Shown one piece after another: positions 34,762 through 46,931 of a DNA stretch of 62,000 bases. The notes beneath the pieces were generated by a model. It saw nothing but the letters and a program-made list of their open reading frames with translations, was not told the origin of the DNA and made no database searches. Every line of letters starts with the position of its first letter. Within the stretch, counting starts at the first letter, position 1. The DNA is from Diphasiastrum complanatum (taxonomy: Eukaryota; Streptophyta; Lycopodiopsida; Lycopodiales; Lycopodiaceae): positions 52,632,294 through 52,694,293 of the forward strand of contig CM055104.1 of NCBI GenBank assembly GCA_029204225.1. The letters are read 5' to 3'. Made by a program: the position numbers and the translations under genes.

Positions 34762-35397
34762 ATGGCTGCCCTTAGAGGTGCTCCTCAGGAAGTCAATCCA
34801 ATCATTGTTAGAAGAGCACCCCATTTGGATCTACCCAAATACAATGGATTAACAGATCCAGTTAGATTTCTTCAGATCTATTTTGAATCCTGTGAAGGCT
34901 ATGGTGAAATTTTTCCTCAGGATAAACTTAAGCTTTTTCCTATAGCCTTAACAGGCGCAACACAAGATTGGTACTATAATCAAGATGAAACTGAATGTAC
35001 AGATTGGGAGACTGTTAAACGAGACCTTATCACACGGTTCAAACCTCAGAAGTTTATGGAAGACCTACTTTTAAGTAAAATTAAAATGGGAAAGCGAGAA
35101 ATGGTTTGAGATTACATTGAACGGGTAAAACGCCTCAGATCTGAGTGAGAACCTAAACTGATTAACACAAATGCCATGATTATGTGGGTTTTGTCAGGTC
35201 TACCTAAAAGGATCAGACGTGAGCTGAAATGCCATAATGAGTACGCACATTTGCACAATGTTATGGATGATGCAATTCGGGAGGAGGATGAAGATTCAGA
35301 TCAGTATGTTGTCTTATACATCAGGGAAGACCACTACGACATCCACCACTATTGCATCGACGAATGTCAATGCTACTGCAGAAATGATGCTCAATGA
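34762..35397 (+). pseudogene. gypsy gag (Retrotrans_gag type), broken
   Basis: From ATG 34762 the frame reads MAALRGAPQEV, HLDLPKYNGLTDPVRFLQ, FPQDKLKLFPIALTGATQDWYYN, WETVKRDLITRFKPQ: the capsid-like helices of plant Ty3/gypsy gag. Two in-frame TGA stops follow (near 35107 and 35145), then WVLSGLPKRIRREL, the usual end of the domain, and an acidic tail. The frame is lost after about 35300. No zinc knuckle, protease or reverse transcriptase follows; about 200 bases later a different LTR starts. The element is a non-autonomous or deleted copy. Confidence 0.8.
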
Positions 35398-35654
35398 GTT
35401 CGAGAAACTCGGGAAGAACCAGCAGAAACAGATGGATTTGAAAAAAAATCTAAAACTTTTTACATAGCAAAGTGAAGAACACTAAGCCTTATTTCTTATC
35501 GCAGTGCTTAGTATGGTTTTAAGCTATATTTAGTGCTCTGAGTCAAATCTGTTCTGTGGCACTAAGACGGCCTTTTACTACTTATGAATTTGGCATATGG
35601 TTGTGCCTAGTCGTCGCTCTTTTAAGTTATATTTAGGGGGTATTCCCAACAAAC
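35398..35654 (+). mobile_element. gypsy 3' untranslated remnant with possible polypurine tract
   Basis: Noncoding. TTTAGGGGG (35632-35640) lies about 14 bases before the next LTR and may be a displaced polypurine tract. Confidence 0.35.
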
Positions 35655-36453
35655 TGTAAATAAATAAAATCCTCCAATAAAATGTGTTGCGAGGGCATGA
35701 CATCCTGCGTGTATAAGCCCATGGCCCAATGAGCACGCAATTGAAGATGCAAATAAAAATAAACTTGACTTGGGCCTTGTAATTAAAATAAAACTAGAGG
35801 CCCAATGTCATTTTTAAACTTAGAGATTACTTTTTAGAGTTGGGTCCAAATTGGGACTCACATGAATCTTGTGATTTCTAATGTACTTTTTGTGGACCCT
35901 TGGATCAAGTTGGGTCCAAGATGAATGGATAGGATCATTGTGAATATTAGCCAATAAGATTGAGGGACAAGGGCCTTCCCCATTTTATAAAAAGGCACAA
36001 TTTGTACACTATTTCCATGCTTAATGAGAAGGAGGAAACTCTACCATTTTTGGAAGAGAAGCATCCTCATTTGCTATTCACTACTTGCTATTGCTCTTGA
36101 TTGTGTTTTCCATTGCTTTCTATTTCCATGTTTATTGTTTGTCATAGTGAATGTTTTTCCATTAGCAAGTATAAGGAGCATTTGAGCTAACCTCCACCCT
36201 CACTCTCTATCTCTCTCTTTCTCTTCCCTTCTCAATCTCTTCTTCTCCATTCCTTCTCTTCAACCAAAACTATGATGAATGTAGGTGTAGAGGAGTAGAG
36301 TTAAAGAGGAGTAGTATAGTGGTGAGTAGAGTTAAGGGAGAAAGTAGGAAATTAACTAAAAGTAGCATCTATGCATAGTTAGGCACCTATCCAGTGATCT
36401 GACCTTTGTTGACAGGCGGAAGGGCTATACTACGAGAGATCTTCGACCCCACA
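35655..36453 (+). repeat. LTR of a second, related gypsy family, about 799 bp
   Basis: Starts near TGTAAATAAATAAAATCC and ends CCCCACA, followed after one base by the primer-binding site TGGCGCCGTTGCCGGGGA (36455-36472). Inner segments (TGTATAAGCC..., AAAGGCACAA...) recall the LTR at 32801 but are well diverged. The left edge is approximate. Confidence 0.6.
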
Positions 36454-36454
36454 G

Positions 36455-36755
36455 TGGCGCCGTTGCCGGGGATAGGTTTTCACTAACTAGTTTAGTTGCA
36501 TTTTAGCTATTTTCTTGTTTTTTAGAGTAGTTTAGGTAGACTTTTGGGAGTTTAGAGTTAGTTTTCTGTATTTTTTCGTGTTTGGATTGTTAACAGCTAG
36601 CGGAGGAGGTGTGAGAGGGTAGAGGAGGCCCTGAACAACCTCTAAGGGCTTGAAACCCAAACCAATCATCCAAAAAACTCAAAAGGTCAATTGTGCTTGA
36701 AAGAGATATCGGGTTGACCAAGTGTTGACAGACCAAAACTTTGACTGGCCACAAC
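36455..36755 (+). mobile_element. PBS and start of the internal region of that gypsy
   Basis: The leader continues to 36755, where the chromovirus is inserted. It probably resumes at 58166, because CTGGCCACAAC joins naturally to TTCTTCACCG. Confidence 0.6.
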
Positions 36756-37244
36756 TGTAAAGACCACTAGGGAAAACCCCTAAGATGAGGATAGGAAAAC
36801 ACAAGAGAGACTGTGGAGCAAAACCACCCAACCAAACCTAGATCCCTCTTGGAGAATCCTCCTGGATCTAGCCCCCAAGCCATGCCAATGTGACAACAAG
36901 AGGAGAAGAGCTCATCATGTAACCTAGACCAAGTCGTCGACGAAATAATCACTACCTCAATATATAGAGAGTAGGATCCTATGCATGAGCACATACAATC
37001 CCCATGCACGTCAACTATAAATAGGTTATAGCTCTACATGCATACCTCTTGCCTATATCAGTCACACGTACATGCACAACTCCATATGTCTCAATTAGAG
37101 TGTCTGGGTCCTCTCAAGGTCATTAGTCACCAACAGGCCTTGACATGGAATAAAATTTAGGCGTGACCAATAAACTCGAACACTGGAGGGCCGGTCTACC
37201 ATATTAGAACTATTCCAGGTCCTTAAACAAATATGGCCATAACA
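36756..37244 (-). repeat. chromovirus 3' LTR
   Basis: 489 bp, TG...CA in both readings, paired with 57677-58165. It lies beside the polypurine tract on the minus strand. Confidence 0.85.
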
Positions 37245-37502
37245 TTCTTCCTCCCTTAAACAGGTTCTGTCCTCAGAACGAGAAAAAGAAAACATGAAAC
37301 TATTCCTTAAGCTTTCAATTCTTTCCCATGAATCATTATTCTTAGTCCAATCTTTCCATCTGAATAAGCACTCAGAGATGCAACAATTCTTTAATTGCTT
37401 GCCTCTACTCATGAATACCAATTCAAATTCGAAAAGATACACTAAGCTATAAATCTTCCAAATGGGTTGATCTACTCCAAAACAAAAGTTTATCACCTTC
37501 AT
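37245..37502 (-). pseudogene. chromovirus pol C-terminus with chromodomain-like end
   Basis: The minus-strand frame starting at 37502 contains ECLFRWKDWTKNNDSWERIESL followed by EDRTCLREEECYG. Plant chromovirus polyproteins end with a chromodomain of the form LVxWxGxxxxxxTWE and then a short EDKVxLxGGG tail that overlaps the polypurine tract. The match in order and spacing is good and the frame reaches the LTR. No integrase core is seen in the roughly 560 bases upstream before the copia insertion. Confidence 0.6.
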
Positions 37503-38064
37503 GTAATCCTAATTACATCAACCACAAGGTGAATTAACTTCTTTATTTCAGAAATCAAATCCAAAAGCTAAAGAAATTCCATGTCAATTTCTTGTAGAAA
37601 ATAATGCCTCTTGGTACAAATATTCTTAGAATATCCAAATATTCTAAAATACCACAATTCAGTCATCTAAAATCTCTAGGAGATCCATCAAGTCTCAGAC
37701 AATCATAACTCAAACCAGAGTACTGCAGTTACTCTAATGAATTAACAGTCTCATTTCTAGCATCATATGCAAGAAATCAGCATTTATCTGTATCTTAATA
37801 GATTTATCTGTCTCCTACAAAACTGGAGATTTAGACTGAACTTTGTACACAAGCACTTATAGACTACAGTCTGTAATGTAAGCAAATTCCTCATAAGTAA
37901 GCAATTACTTAATGAAAATGCCTGTGAGATCCACACAATCTCAAGTATGTGCTCAAGTAAGGAAATTTAGAGTTCAACCAACAGATCTAAATCCTTAACT
38001 CACCCAATTGATCAAGAATTACTCATTATCTTAAGAATCCTCATATTTCTTTCAAATGACTTTT
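37503..38064 (-). pseudogene. unrecognisable pol sequence of the chromovirus
   Basis: AT-rich internal sequence with stops in all frames. It belongs to the element by position. Confidence 0.5.
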
Positions 38065-38859
38065 TGTTAAAATTAAAAAAACAAATCATATTGATTTCTT
38101 GGTTTGCTACAAATGTTGTACCATGCAAGTATGTAGCTCATAAATGCAAAATTTCAAGTTTGGCCTACATAGAACTCGAGCTACATGGTTATGTAATGTC
38201 TAGATTGAAGAATACAACTTGCATATAGTTTGTAGACATAGAATTGACAAATTCATGCTTGTAGAAACTCGTGGCAATTCACATGCATTAATTGTAAGTG
38301 ATCCATAGTGACATGCAAGGCATGCACAAAGTGTAATGGACACATGCATGATGATTTGTACTTTGTTAGTTAGAACTAGTACACTTGTAAAAAGTTGGTA
38401 GAATTTTGTGCATGGCAAGTGACAAATGTCACATAGACTCTAGATGTCACTTTAGTTGTCATTTTGGAATGGATAGATAAGGTTCTACCTCGAGCTACCT
38501 CAAACTCCATAAATATGTGTAGCTCTCCTCACAATCGATGATGAAGAACCAAAGTTTTGTAGCTACCTTATGCCATTTTGGATCTAAACTATTTTGCTTG
38601 TTATCTCTCTAGCTTTCTCTCTCTAACTCGTGTTGAAGCTAATGCTAATACACTAAAATCTTGTACTTTTGTTCATTATTTGATTCATTGCTATCATATT
38701 TTGATGCTTAGCATGCTAGATTGTGGTTAAGCCATTTCTTCTGAACTAAATCTTGCTAAACAATCTAGAACCAAGTTACTGTGCTAATCACAAAGCTTAA
38801 TCAAGATCAATCATACTTGTGGACATTCCCCACACGTGTGAATTCTATAAATTTTGTCA
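38065..38859 (+). repeat. family-2 copia 5' LTR (A), 795 bp
   Basis: Begins TGTTAAAATT and ends TTTTGTCA. The primer-binding site TGGTATCAGAGC follows at 38860-38871. The palindrome CACACGTGTG at 38831-38840 lies close to the 3' end. Confidence 0.9.
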
Positions 38860-39561
38860 TGGTATCAGAGCCAAATTAAGCTTTGCATGCTAACATCTCT
38901 GATTGTACAAGAAACTGAGAGCTAAATCAAGCAAAATAAAAGTTTTGCACTTTTTATCACCTTTCTCTGAAGTGTATTTGGATCAAATCGGATTAGAACT
39001 GAATTTTCAGACCTGAAAAGTGGTAGTACGGAATTCTGGAACTCCACACGTGTGAAAATCAGATATTTTCAGTTCTTTTGTTCTCCTTGCTAATAGATCC
39101 AAAAATAGTAGTCTTATAGCTTCATGGAAAGCTTATGATCTGTAATTTTCATAGAAATTGAAATCAAATCAATATGATGTCTCTAACAAGAGTTATAAGC
39201 TCTTAAAGAGGATAGGGATAGGTCCAAAATCCGAGTGACAACATTTTGATTTGATTCAATCTTGCTTTGTTCTGAATCCATTGCTACAAGAAATTGAAGA
39301 TCAAGACTGAGTTTGAAGTAATGAACACCTTTTGAGCCTTCTGAGAGTCAATTGTATTTTTTTTTAAGCATTTCACACATGCCAAAAGTAGGATTCAAAC
39401 TAGCCAAAGTGTCTCAATCCACTTTGTGTGTCTGATCTAGATAACTTGTTTTGTGGAATATTTGAGAGTCATCTCAAATACAGTTGCAAGTGTTTCACAT
39501 AGGAAGATAGTACATCCTTGAAAATACCTATAGTGAAAGAGAGCATCAACTTTAAGTCTAA

Positions 39562-40455
39562 TTGGAACAAGCTCAAACATATCTCAGTCCAATAATTCAG
39601 GGAGGATATCTTCTAGAAGCCAGTGAAAGACTAAACACTTCTAATTACTCAATTTGGAAGTTCAGAATGGAGTCTATCTTGATACTCCAGGATGTTATGG
39701 ATATTGTGCTTGGTGTTGAGGAGGAGCCTCAAGCACAGGCTGAAATTCTTAAGTACAAGAAAAGAGCTAGAATGGCTCTACATTTCATTAAGATGAATGT
39801 ATCTAATGAAATTTTGAGAGAGATAGGATCTTGCACTACAACCAAAGAAGCTTGGGATGCACTAAAGACCATCTATGAAGCAAAGAATAATTCTAGAATA
39901 CTCACTCTTAGGAATCAGGTTTTTCAAAGTTTCTGAGAGTTAAAGATTTACATAGAGAGCTTTCATGTGTTGGTGTTGCTATTAACCAAGATGAGCTAGT
40001 TCAAGTCATACTGAATGGCTTGAGAGATGACTATGATAATCTTGTTCGATCTTTTGCTATTAAAGAGGAGTTTCCTAATCTAGAAACTCTCCAAGGAATT
40101 CTTATTTCTGAAGAATCTAGACAAAGCTATAAACTCTCCAGGATGAACAAACTTGAGCATGGTGGAAGTGACAAAGCCCTCTTTGTCAAAGGCAAATAGA
40201 AAGGAAGGAGTAAGAATCAGTTCTCTCAAGTATCAACAAAGACAAAGCCAAAGATCGAGACAAAGATGGTGAAGAGGATGATACATCTCATCCTTCTAAC
40301 TCAAAGACCAAGAAGAAGAAAGTGAAGTGTTTCTTCTGTGGCAAGAAAGGGCACTATGCCTCTAATTGCTTCAAGAAGAAAAACCAACTCAAACAAGCTA
40401 ATCTCTCCAAAGAGATTGAAGAAGATTCTGTTGCAAGTGATGGAGAGGATCACTT
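39562..40455 (+). pseudogene. family-2 copia gag
   Basis: Contains LNTSNYSIWKFRMESIL, FIKMNVSNEILREIG, EAWDALKTIYEAK (UBN2-type gag), a frameshift near 39930, then LVQVILNGLRDDYD, and a zinc knuckle CFFCGKKGHYASNCF at about 40327-40371. A stop near 40198 interrupts the basic linker. No ATG opens the frame; TTG stands at 39562, and ATA stands near the position of the Met that starts gag in the intact family-1 copy. The start appears lost. Confidence 0.8.
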
Positions 40456-43400
40456 ATGGTGTCTAGTTTTTCTTCATCACCTTTAAAGAAAGATGGAGCT
40501 TGGTACATAGACATTGGAGCTTCTTCACATTTGTGTTGTTCAAAGGAGTCATTTGACTCAATCTTACCTTTCAAAGGACTCAAGAGATCTATTTATACTG
40601 CTAATGATCATGAGTGCCCAATAGAAGGAATTGGCAACATTCCATTGAAACTTGCTTCTTCAAAAGTTTTTGCACTTTCTAATGTTCTTTTCATTCCAAA
40701 ACTCACAAAGAATTTAATTAGTGTGGGAAAGTTGCTTGATAATGGTTGTGATGTAAAGTTCAACTCCAATACTTGTTTATCAAGAGAAATGATGATATCC
40801 TTGTTGATGGATATAGATGTGGTGGAATTTTTAAGTTGAATTCTTATGAGAATGCAAACCTTTGTGAAGTTGCTTTGTTATCTAAGGAGGAGCTGTGGCA
40901 TAGAAGGTTGGGTCATCCTAACTTTAAATCTATGTCTTCTATGGTTAAGAAGGTGAAGGCTATTGGTCTTCCATAATCTCTTTCTAAAGATTTCAAGCCT
41001 TGTGAGGCTTGTGCCATTGTAAAGTCACACAGAAAGCCATATCAGAAGTCTTTTATAAAGACTACTCATCCTTTGGAGCTTATACACTCAAATGTACATT
41101 TTTTCTCTTCTAAAAGTATTGGTGGTGCAACATGTTTTGTCACCTTTATTGATGACTTTACTAGATATACCTGGATGTATCTACTTTCTTCAAAGGCTAT
41201 GGTTTTTTATCACTTCCTAATCTTCAAAGCTTATGTTGAGAAAAAGTTTTCTTTTGAAGTTAAAGCTTTAAGATGTGATGGAGGAGGTGAATACATCTCC
41301 AACAAGTTTCATGAATACTGTGAAGGTGAAGGAATAAAGAGAGAGTTTTCTTGTGCTTATTCTTCATCTCAAAATGGAGTAGCTGAGAGGAAAAACAGAT
41401 CTTTATGTGAATGTGCTAAAGCAATTCGAGTAGCAGCTTCTTTGCCTATTGATTATTGGGGTGAAGCTATAAATTGTGCAAACTATTTGTGCAATAGATT
41501 ACCTCACAATGCACTTGCTGTAAAATCACCTTTTGAAGTCTTGTTTAAGAAGAAACCTAAGGTAGATCACCTTAGAGTTTTAGGTTGTGCTTGCTTTGTT
41601 AATGTGCCCTTGGCAACAAGGAAAAGAGATGATCCTAATTCTATCAAAGGGATCATGGTTGGATATGCATCCAACAAGAAAGCTTACAGAATCTATGTTC
41701 CCTCTAGTCAACTACAATTGAGAGTAGGGATGTTATATTCCATGAAGATCAAAATTACATTCTTGAGGAGGCCGAGTTCAAAGATTCTCACAAAGATACT
41801 CCAATCATCACCCTTGAAGATTATTATGGAGAGATGGGACCGAGAATTGAAGAGTCACCTCGAATCTTTTCACCAAGGAGATCTCAAAGAGAAAGATCCG
41901 AGCCTAGAAGGCTTACCTATGAAGATAGAGGCAAGCAAGTGGAAATCAGCTCCACTAATTATGCTTATTTTATTTCTCATGAGGAGCCAAAGGATGTATA
42001 TGATGCACTCAACTCGAAGGAATGGTACCTTGCCATAAAGGAGGAATATGAAGCTTTGATGGCCAATAAGACATGGAAGCTTGTGGATCTTCCATCCAAC
42101 AAGCACATCATTGGTTGCAAGTGGGTTTTTCGAGTCAAGTATAATCAAGATGGTGCAATCAACAAGTACAAGGCTAGGCTTTGTGCTAAAGGTTTTGCTC
42201 AAGTTTATGGACTTGATTACGAGGAGACCTTTGCCCCAGTTGCAAAGATGGTATCAATTAGAATCATAATTTCTCTTGCTTGTTTTTTCAATTGGCAAGT
42301 TTTTCAACTAGATGTCTCTAATGCATTTCTGAATGGGTATGTAGAAGAAGAGATTTATATGGATCAGCCTATTGGGTTCATCCATGATAAAGAAAAAGTT
42401 TGCTTGCTCTTCAAAAGTTTATATGGATTGAAGCAAGCTCCAAGGTCATGGTATTCTCGACTTAACATCTTTCTTGAGTCACTAGGATTTAATCTTAGTA
42501 ACTATGATCCTTCCTTATATGTCAAGTTTTTTGATAAAGATATTGTCATTCTTCTTATTTATGTTGATGATATCATTCTGACAGGAAGTAGTATCAAGTT
42601 AGTTGAGAAACCAAGATTGCACTTGGAAAAGAGTTCAAGATGCAAGATCTTGGAAAAATTCACTATATTCTAGGATTAAATATTGACTTTCTTAAAGATA
42701 AAGCTTTTGTATGTCAATCCAAGTATGCTCTTTCAATGTTAAAGAAGCTCAATATGTTGAATTGTAAGAGTATAGAAACACCTATGGAGCAAAATGTAAA
42801 GGATTCTAACAAAGGTGATGAAAGATCCTTCGTGGACATCACACTTTTTAGAAGCCTTATAGGCTCCTTAATTTGGCTCACAATAACTAGACCTGACATA
42901 AGCTTTAGTGTTCATAAGTTGAGCCAGACTATGCAAAATCCTACTATCTATCATTGGAAAATGGCCAAGAGAGTGCTTAGATATATCTCTTCAACTTTTG
43001 ATTTTGGTTTATTGTATAAAAGTGAAGATCTTTCTATTATTGGTTATTCTGACTCGGATTTTGCAAGTGATAGAGCAGATCGAAAATCTACAAGTGCTTA
43101 TGTCATATATCTTGGAGAAAACTTGATATCTTGGCTTTCCAAAAATCAAGATACTGTATCACTCTCATCATGTGAAGCTGAGTACAAGGCACTCACTACA
43201 ACAACAAAGGAAGTGCTTTGGATCAAGATGTTACTAGTGGAACTAAAGATAATCTTGGAAGAGGATCTACCTATGATCATGTGTGACAACATTTCAGCCC
43301 AAGCCCTTGCCAACAACCCGATATTCCATGCAAGGAGCAAGCATATCGAAGTTGCACATCACTTCGTGAGAGAGAAGCTCATTGGAGGGGAAATCAATTT

Positions 43401-43541
43401 GGAGCACATCGACACATCATCTTGCATTGCTCATATGCTCACCAAACCTTTGAGCAAAAGTTCCTTCATCAAGCATAGAGCCAATCTTGGAGTTATACCA
43501 AGATCCATGTTCAAATCAATATAGATTAATTCTAGGAGGAG
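40456..43541 (+). pseudogene. family-2 copia pol, copy 1 (protease, integrase, RT, RNase H)
   Basis: The protease site reads WYIDIGASSH, where the catalytic triad D-S/T-G has become D-I-G. After a frameshift near 40790 come LWHRRLGHPN (pre-integrase), a stop at 40974, then the integrase core with HSN instead of HSD, FVTFIDDFTR, LRCDGGGEYIS and NGVAERKNRS. A second frameshift lies near 41715. Reverse transcriptase follows from about 42010: GCKWVFRVKYNQDG, LDVSNAFLNG, and LLIYVDDIILTG near 42560. After a third frameshift near 42640 RNase H begins (YSDSDFASD, SSCEAEYKAL, HFVREKL, MLTKPL), ending at 43524. Several independent lesions make this copy inactive. Confidence 0.9.
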
Positions 43542-44111
43542 TGTTAAAATTGGAAAAACAAATCATATTGATTTCTTGGCTTGCTACAAATGTTGTACCA
43601 TGCAAGTATGTAGCTCATAAATGCAAAATGCCAAGTTTGGCCTACATAGAACTCGAGCTACATGGCTATGTAATGTCTAGATTGAAGAATACAATTTGCA
43701 TATAGTTTGTAGACATAGAATTGGCAAATTCATGCTTGTAGAAACTCGTGGCAATTCACATGCATTAATTGTAAGTGATCCATAGTGACATGCAAGGCAT
43801 GCACAAAGTATAATGGACACATGCATGATGATTTGTACTTTGTTAGTTAGAACTAGTACACTTGTAAAAAGTTGGTAGAATTTCATGCATGGCAAGTGAC
43901 AAATGTCACATAGACTCTAGATTTCACTTTAGTTGTCATTTTGGAATGGATAGATGTGGTTCTACCTCGAGCTACCTCAAACTCAATAAGTATGTGTAGC
44001 TCTCCTCACAATCAATGACGAAGAACCAAAGTTTTGTAGCTACCTCATGTCATTTTGGATCTAAACTATTTTGCTTGTTATCTCTCTAGCTTTCTCTCTC
44101 TAACTCATGTT
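43542..44111 (+). repeat. family-2 copia LTR (B), 3'-truncated
   Basis: Matches LTR A from TGTTAAAATT to TAACTCRTGTT, then changes to pol sequence (AAAGGGATCATGG) at 44112. A purine tract CTAGGAGGAG precedes it. The missing part includes the R/U5 end and the CACACGTGTG palindrome. Confidence 0.9.
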
Positions 44112-46005
44112 AAAGGGATCATGGTTGGATATTCATCCAACAGGAAAGCTTACCGAATCTATGTTCCATCTACCTCAACTACAATTGAGAGTAGGGATGT
44201 TATATTCCATGAAGATCAAAAAGACATTCTTCAGGAGGTCGAATTCAAAGATTCTCACAAAGATACTCCAATCATAACCCTTGAAGATTATCATGGAGAG
44301 ATGGGGCCGAGAATTGAGGAGGAGTCACCTCGAATCTTTTCACCAAGGAGATCTCAAAGAGAAAGATCCGAGCCTAGAAGGCTTACCTATGAAGATAGAG
44401 GCAAGCAAGTGGAAATCAACTCCACTAATTATGCTTATTTTATTTCTCATGAGGAGCCGAAGGATGTATATGATGCACTCAACTCAAAGGAATGGTACCT
44501 TGCCATGAAGGAGGAATATGAAGCTTTGATGGTCAATAAGACATGGGAGCTTGTGGATCTTCCATTCAACAAGCACATCATTGGTTGCAAGTGGGTTTTT
44601 CGAGTCAAGTATAATCAAGATGGCACAATCAACAAGTACAAGGCTAGGCTTTGTGCTAAAGGTTTTGCTCAAGTTTATGGACTTGATTATGAGGAGACCT
44701 TTGCCCCAGTTGCAAAGATGGTATCAATTAGAATCATAATTTCTCTTGCTTGTTATTGGCAAGTTCTTCAACTAGATGTCTCTAATGCATTTCTAAATGG
44801 GTATCTAGAAGAAGATATTTATATGGATCAGCCTATTGGGTTCATCCATAATAAATAAAACGTTTGCTTGCTCTTCAAAAGTTCATATGGATTGAAGCAA
44901 GCTCCAAGGTCATGGTATTCTCGACTTAACACCTTTCTTGAGTCACTAGGATTTAATCTTAGTAACTATGATCCTTCCTTATATGTCAAGTTTTTTGATA
45001 AAGATATTGTCATTCTTCTTATTTATGTTGATGATATCATTCTGACAGGAAGTAGTATCAAGTTAGTTGAGAAACCAAGATTGCACTTGGAAAAGAGTTC
45101 AAGATGCAAGATCTTGGAAAAATTCACTATATTCTAGGATTAAATATTGACTTTCTTAAAGATAAAGCTTTTGTATGTCAATCCAAGTATGCTCTTTCAA
45201 TGTTAAAGAAGTTCAATATATTGAATTGTAAGAGTATAGAAACACCTATGGAGCAAAATATAAAGGATTCTAACAAAGGTGATGAAAGATCCTTCATGGA
45301 CGTCACACTTTTTAGAAGTCTTATAGGCTCCTTAATTTGGCTCACAATAACTAGACCTGACATAAGCTTTAGTGTTCATAAGTTGAGCCAGACTATGCAA
45401 AATCCTACTATCTATCATTGGAAAATGGCCAAGAGAGTGCTTAGATATATCTCTTCAACTTTTGATTTTGGTTTATTGTATAAAAGTGAAGATCTTTCTA
45501 TTATTGGTTATTCTGACTCGGATTTTGCAAGTGATAGAGCAGATCGAAAATCTACAAGTGCTTATGTCATATATCTTGGAGAAAACTTGATATCTTGGCT
45601 TTCCAAAAATCAAGATACTGTATCACTCTCATCATGTGAAGCTGAGTACAAGGCACTCACTACAACAACAAAGGAAGTGCTTTGGATCAAGATGTTACTA
45701 GTGGAACTAAAGATAATCTTGGAAGAGGATCTACCTATGATCATGTGTGACAACATTTCAGCCCAAGCCCTTGCCAACAACCCGATATTCCATGCAAGGA
45801 GCAAGCATATCGAAGTTGCACATCACTTCGTGAGAGAGAAGCTCATTGGAGGGGAAATCAATTTGGAGCACATCGACACATCATCTTGCATTGCTGATAT
45901 GCTCACCAAACCTTTGAGTAAAAGTTCCTTCATCAAGCATAGAGCCAATCTTGGAGTTAAACCAAGATCCATGTTCAAATCAATATAGATTATTTTTAGG
46001 AGGAG
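44112..46005 (+). pseudogene. family-2 copia pol, copy 2 (3' half only)
   Basis: Starts within the linker after integrase (KGIMVGYSSNRKAYRIYVPS). It continues through reverse transcriptase (LDVSNAFLNG, then a stop at 44856, LLIYVDDIILTG near 45022) and RNase H (45104-45988). An open frame from ATG 44055 begins inside the truncated LTR and reads through into pol, an accidental LTR-pol fusion. This copy keeps ESRDVIFHEDQ where copy 1 is frame-shifted near 41715. Confidence 0.9.
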
Positions 46006-46811
46006 TGTTAAAATTGGAAAAACAAATCATATTGATTTCTTTGCTTGCCACAAATGTTGTACCATGCAAGTATGTAGCTCATAAATGCAAAATGCCAAGT
46101 TTGGCCTACATAGAACTCGAGCTACATGGTTATGTAATGTCTAGATTGAAGAATACAACTTACATATAGTTTGTAGACATTGAATTGGCAAATTTATGCT
46201 TGTAGAAACTTGTGGCAATTCACATGCATTAATTGTAATGATCCTGTAAGTGATCCATAGTGACATGCAAGACATGCACAAAGTGTAATGGACACATGCA
46301 TGATGATTTGTATTTTGTTAGTTAGAACTAGTACACTTGTAAAAAGTTGGTAGAATTTCATGCATGGCAAGTGACAAATGTCACATAGACTCTAGATGTC
46401 AATTTAGTTGTCATTTTGGAATGGATAGATGAGGTTCTACCTCGAACCACCTCAAACTCCATAAATATGTGTAGCTCTCCTCACAATCGATGATGAAGAA
46501 CCAAAGTTTTGTAACTACCTTATGCCATTTTGGATCTAAACTATTTTGCTTGTTATCTCTCTAGCTTTCTCTCTCTAACTCGTGTTGAAGCTAATGCTAA
46601 TACACTAAAATCTTGTACTTTTGTTCATTATTTGATTCATTGCTATCATATTCTGATGCTTAGCATGCTAGATTGTGGTTAAGCCATTTCTTCTGAACTA
46701 GATCTTGCTAAACAATCTAGAATCAGGTTATTGTGCTAATCACAAAGCTTAATCAAGATCAATCATACTTGTGGACATTCTCCACACGTGTGAATTCCAA
46801 AAATTTTGTCA
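46006..46811 (+). repeat. family-2 copia 3' LTR (C), 806 bp
   Basis: Same start and end as LTR A, plus an 11-base local duplication around GTAATGATCCTGTAAGTGATCC (near 46237). CACACGTGTG lies at 46783-46792. Confidence 0.9.
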
Positions 46812-46931
46812 CCTTTAAGTATCAATTCATGATCCGTCAATCATAAACATTTAGAATCTTATGATTCGTCAATCATAATTCTCAGGATTCTAAATCCATA
46901 ATCACTGAAAGATATTGGAGTATATGTACAA
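46812..46931 (-). pseudogene. chromovirus internal sliver between the two copia insertions
   Basis: 120 bases of AT-rich sequence continuing 38064 on one side and 52800 on the other. It includes TACAA (46927-46931), the target copied on insertion of the intact copia. Confidence 0.7.

Larger units (their letters stand above)
38065..46811 (+). mobile_element. rearranged copia element, family 2: LTR-internal-partial LTR-partial internal-LTR
   Basis: A complete but broken copia copy (38065-43541) is followed by a truncated LTR (43542-44111). That LTR is fused to a second copy of the pol 3' half (44112-46005) and then a full LTR (46006-46811). Outer flanks CTTTT and CCTTT agree at four of five bases. 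The two pol halves look nearly identical and share the same frameshift between reverse transcriptase and RNase H (near 42650 and 45115). The simplest reading is tandem duplication of one defective insertion followed by deletion. Confidence 0.85.

Noticed and set aside
44055-44112. ATG in the truncated LTR as a real start of the downstream pol frame
   Set aside because: The leading residues are LTR sequence joined to pol by the breakpoint at 44111. The frame is an accidental fusion.
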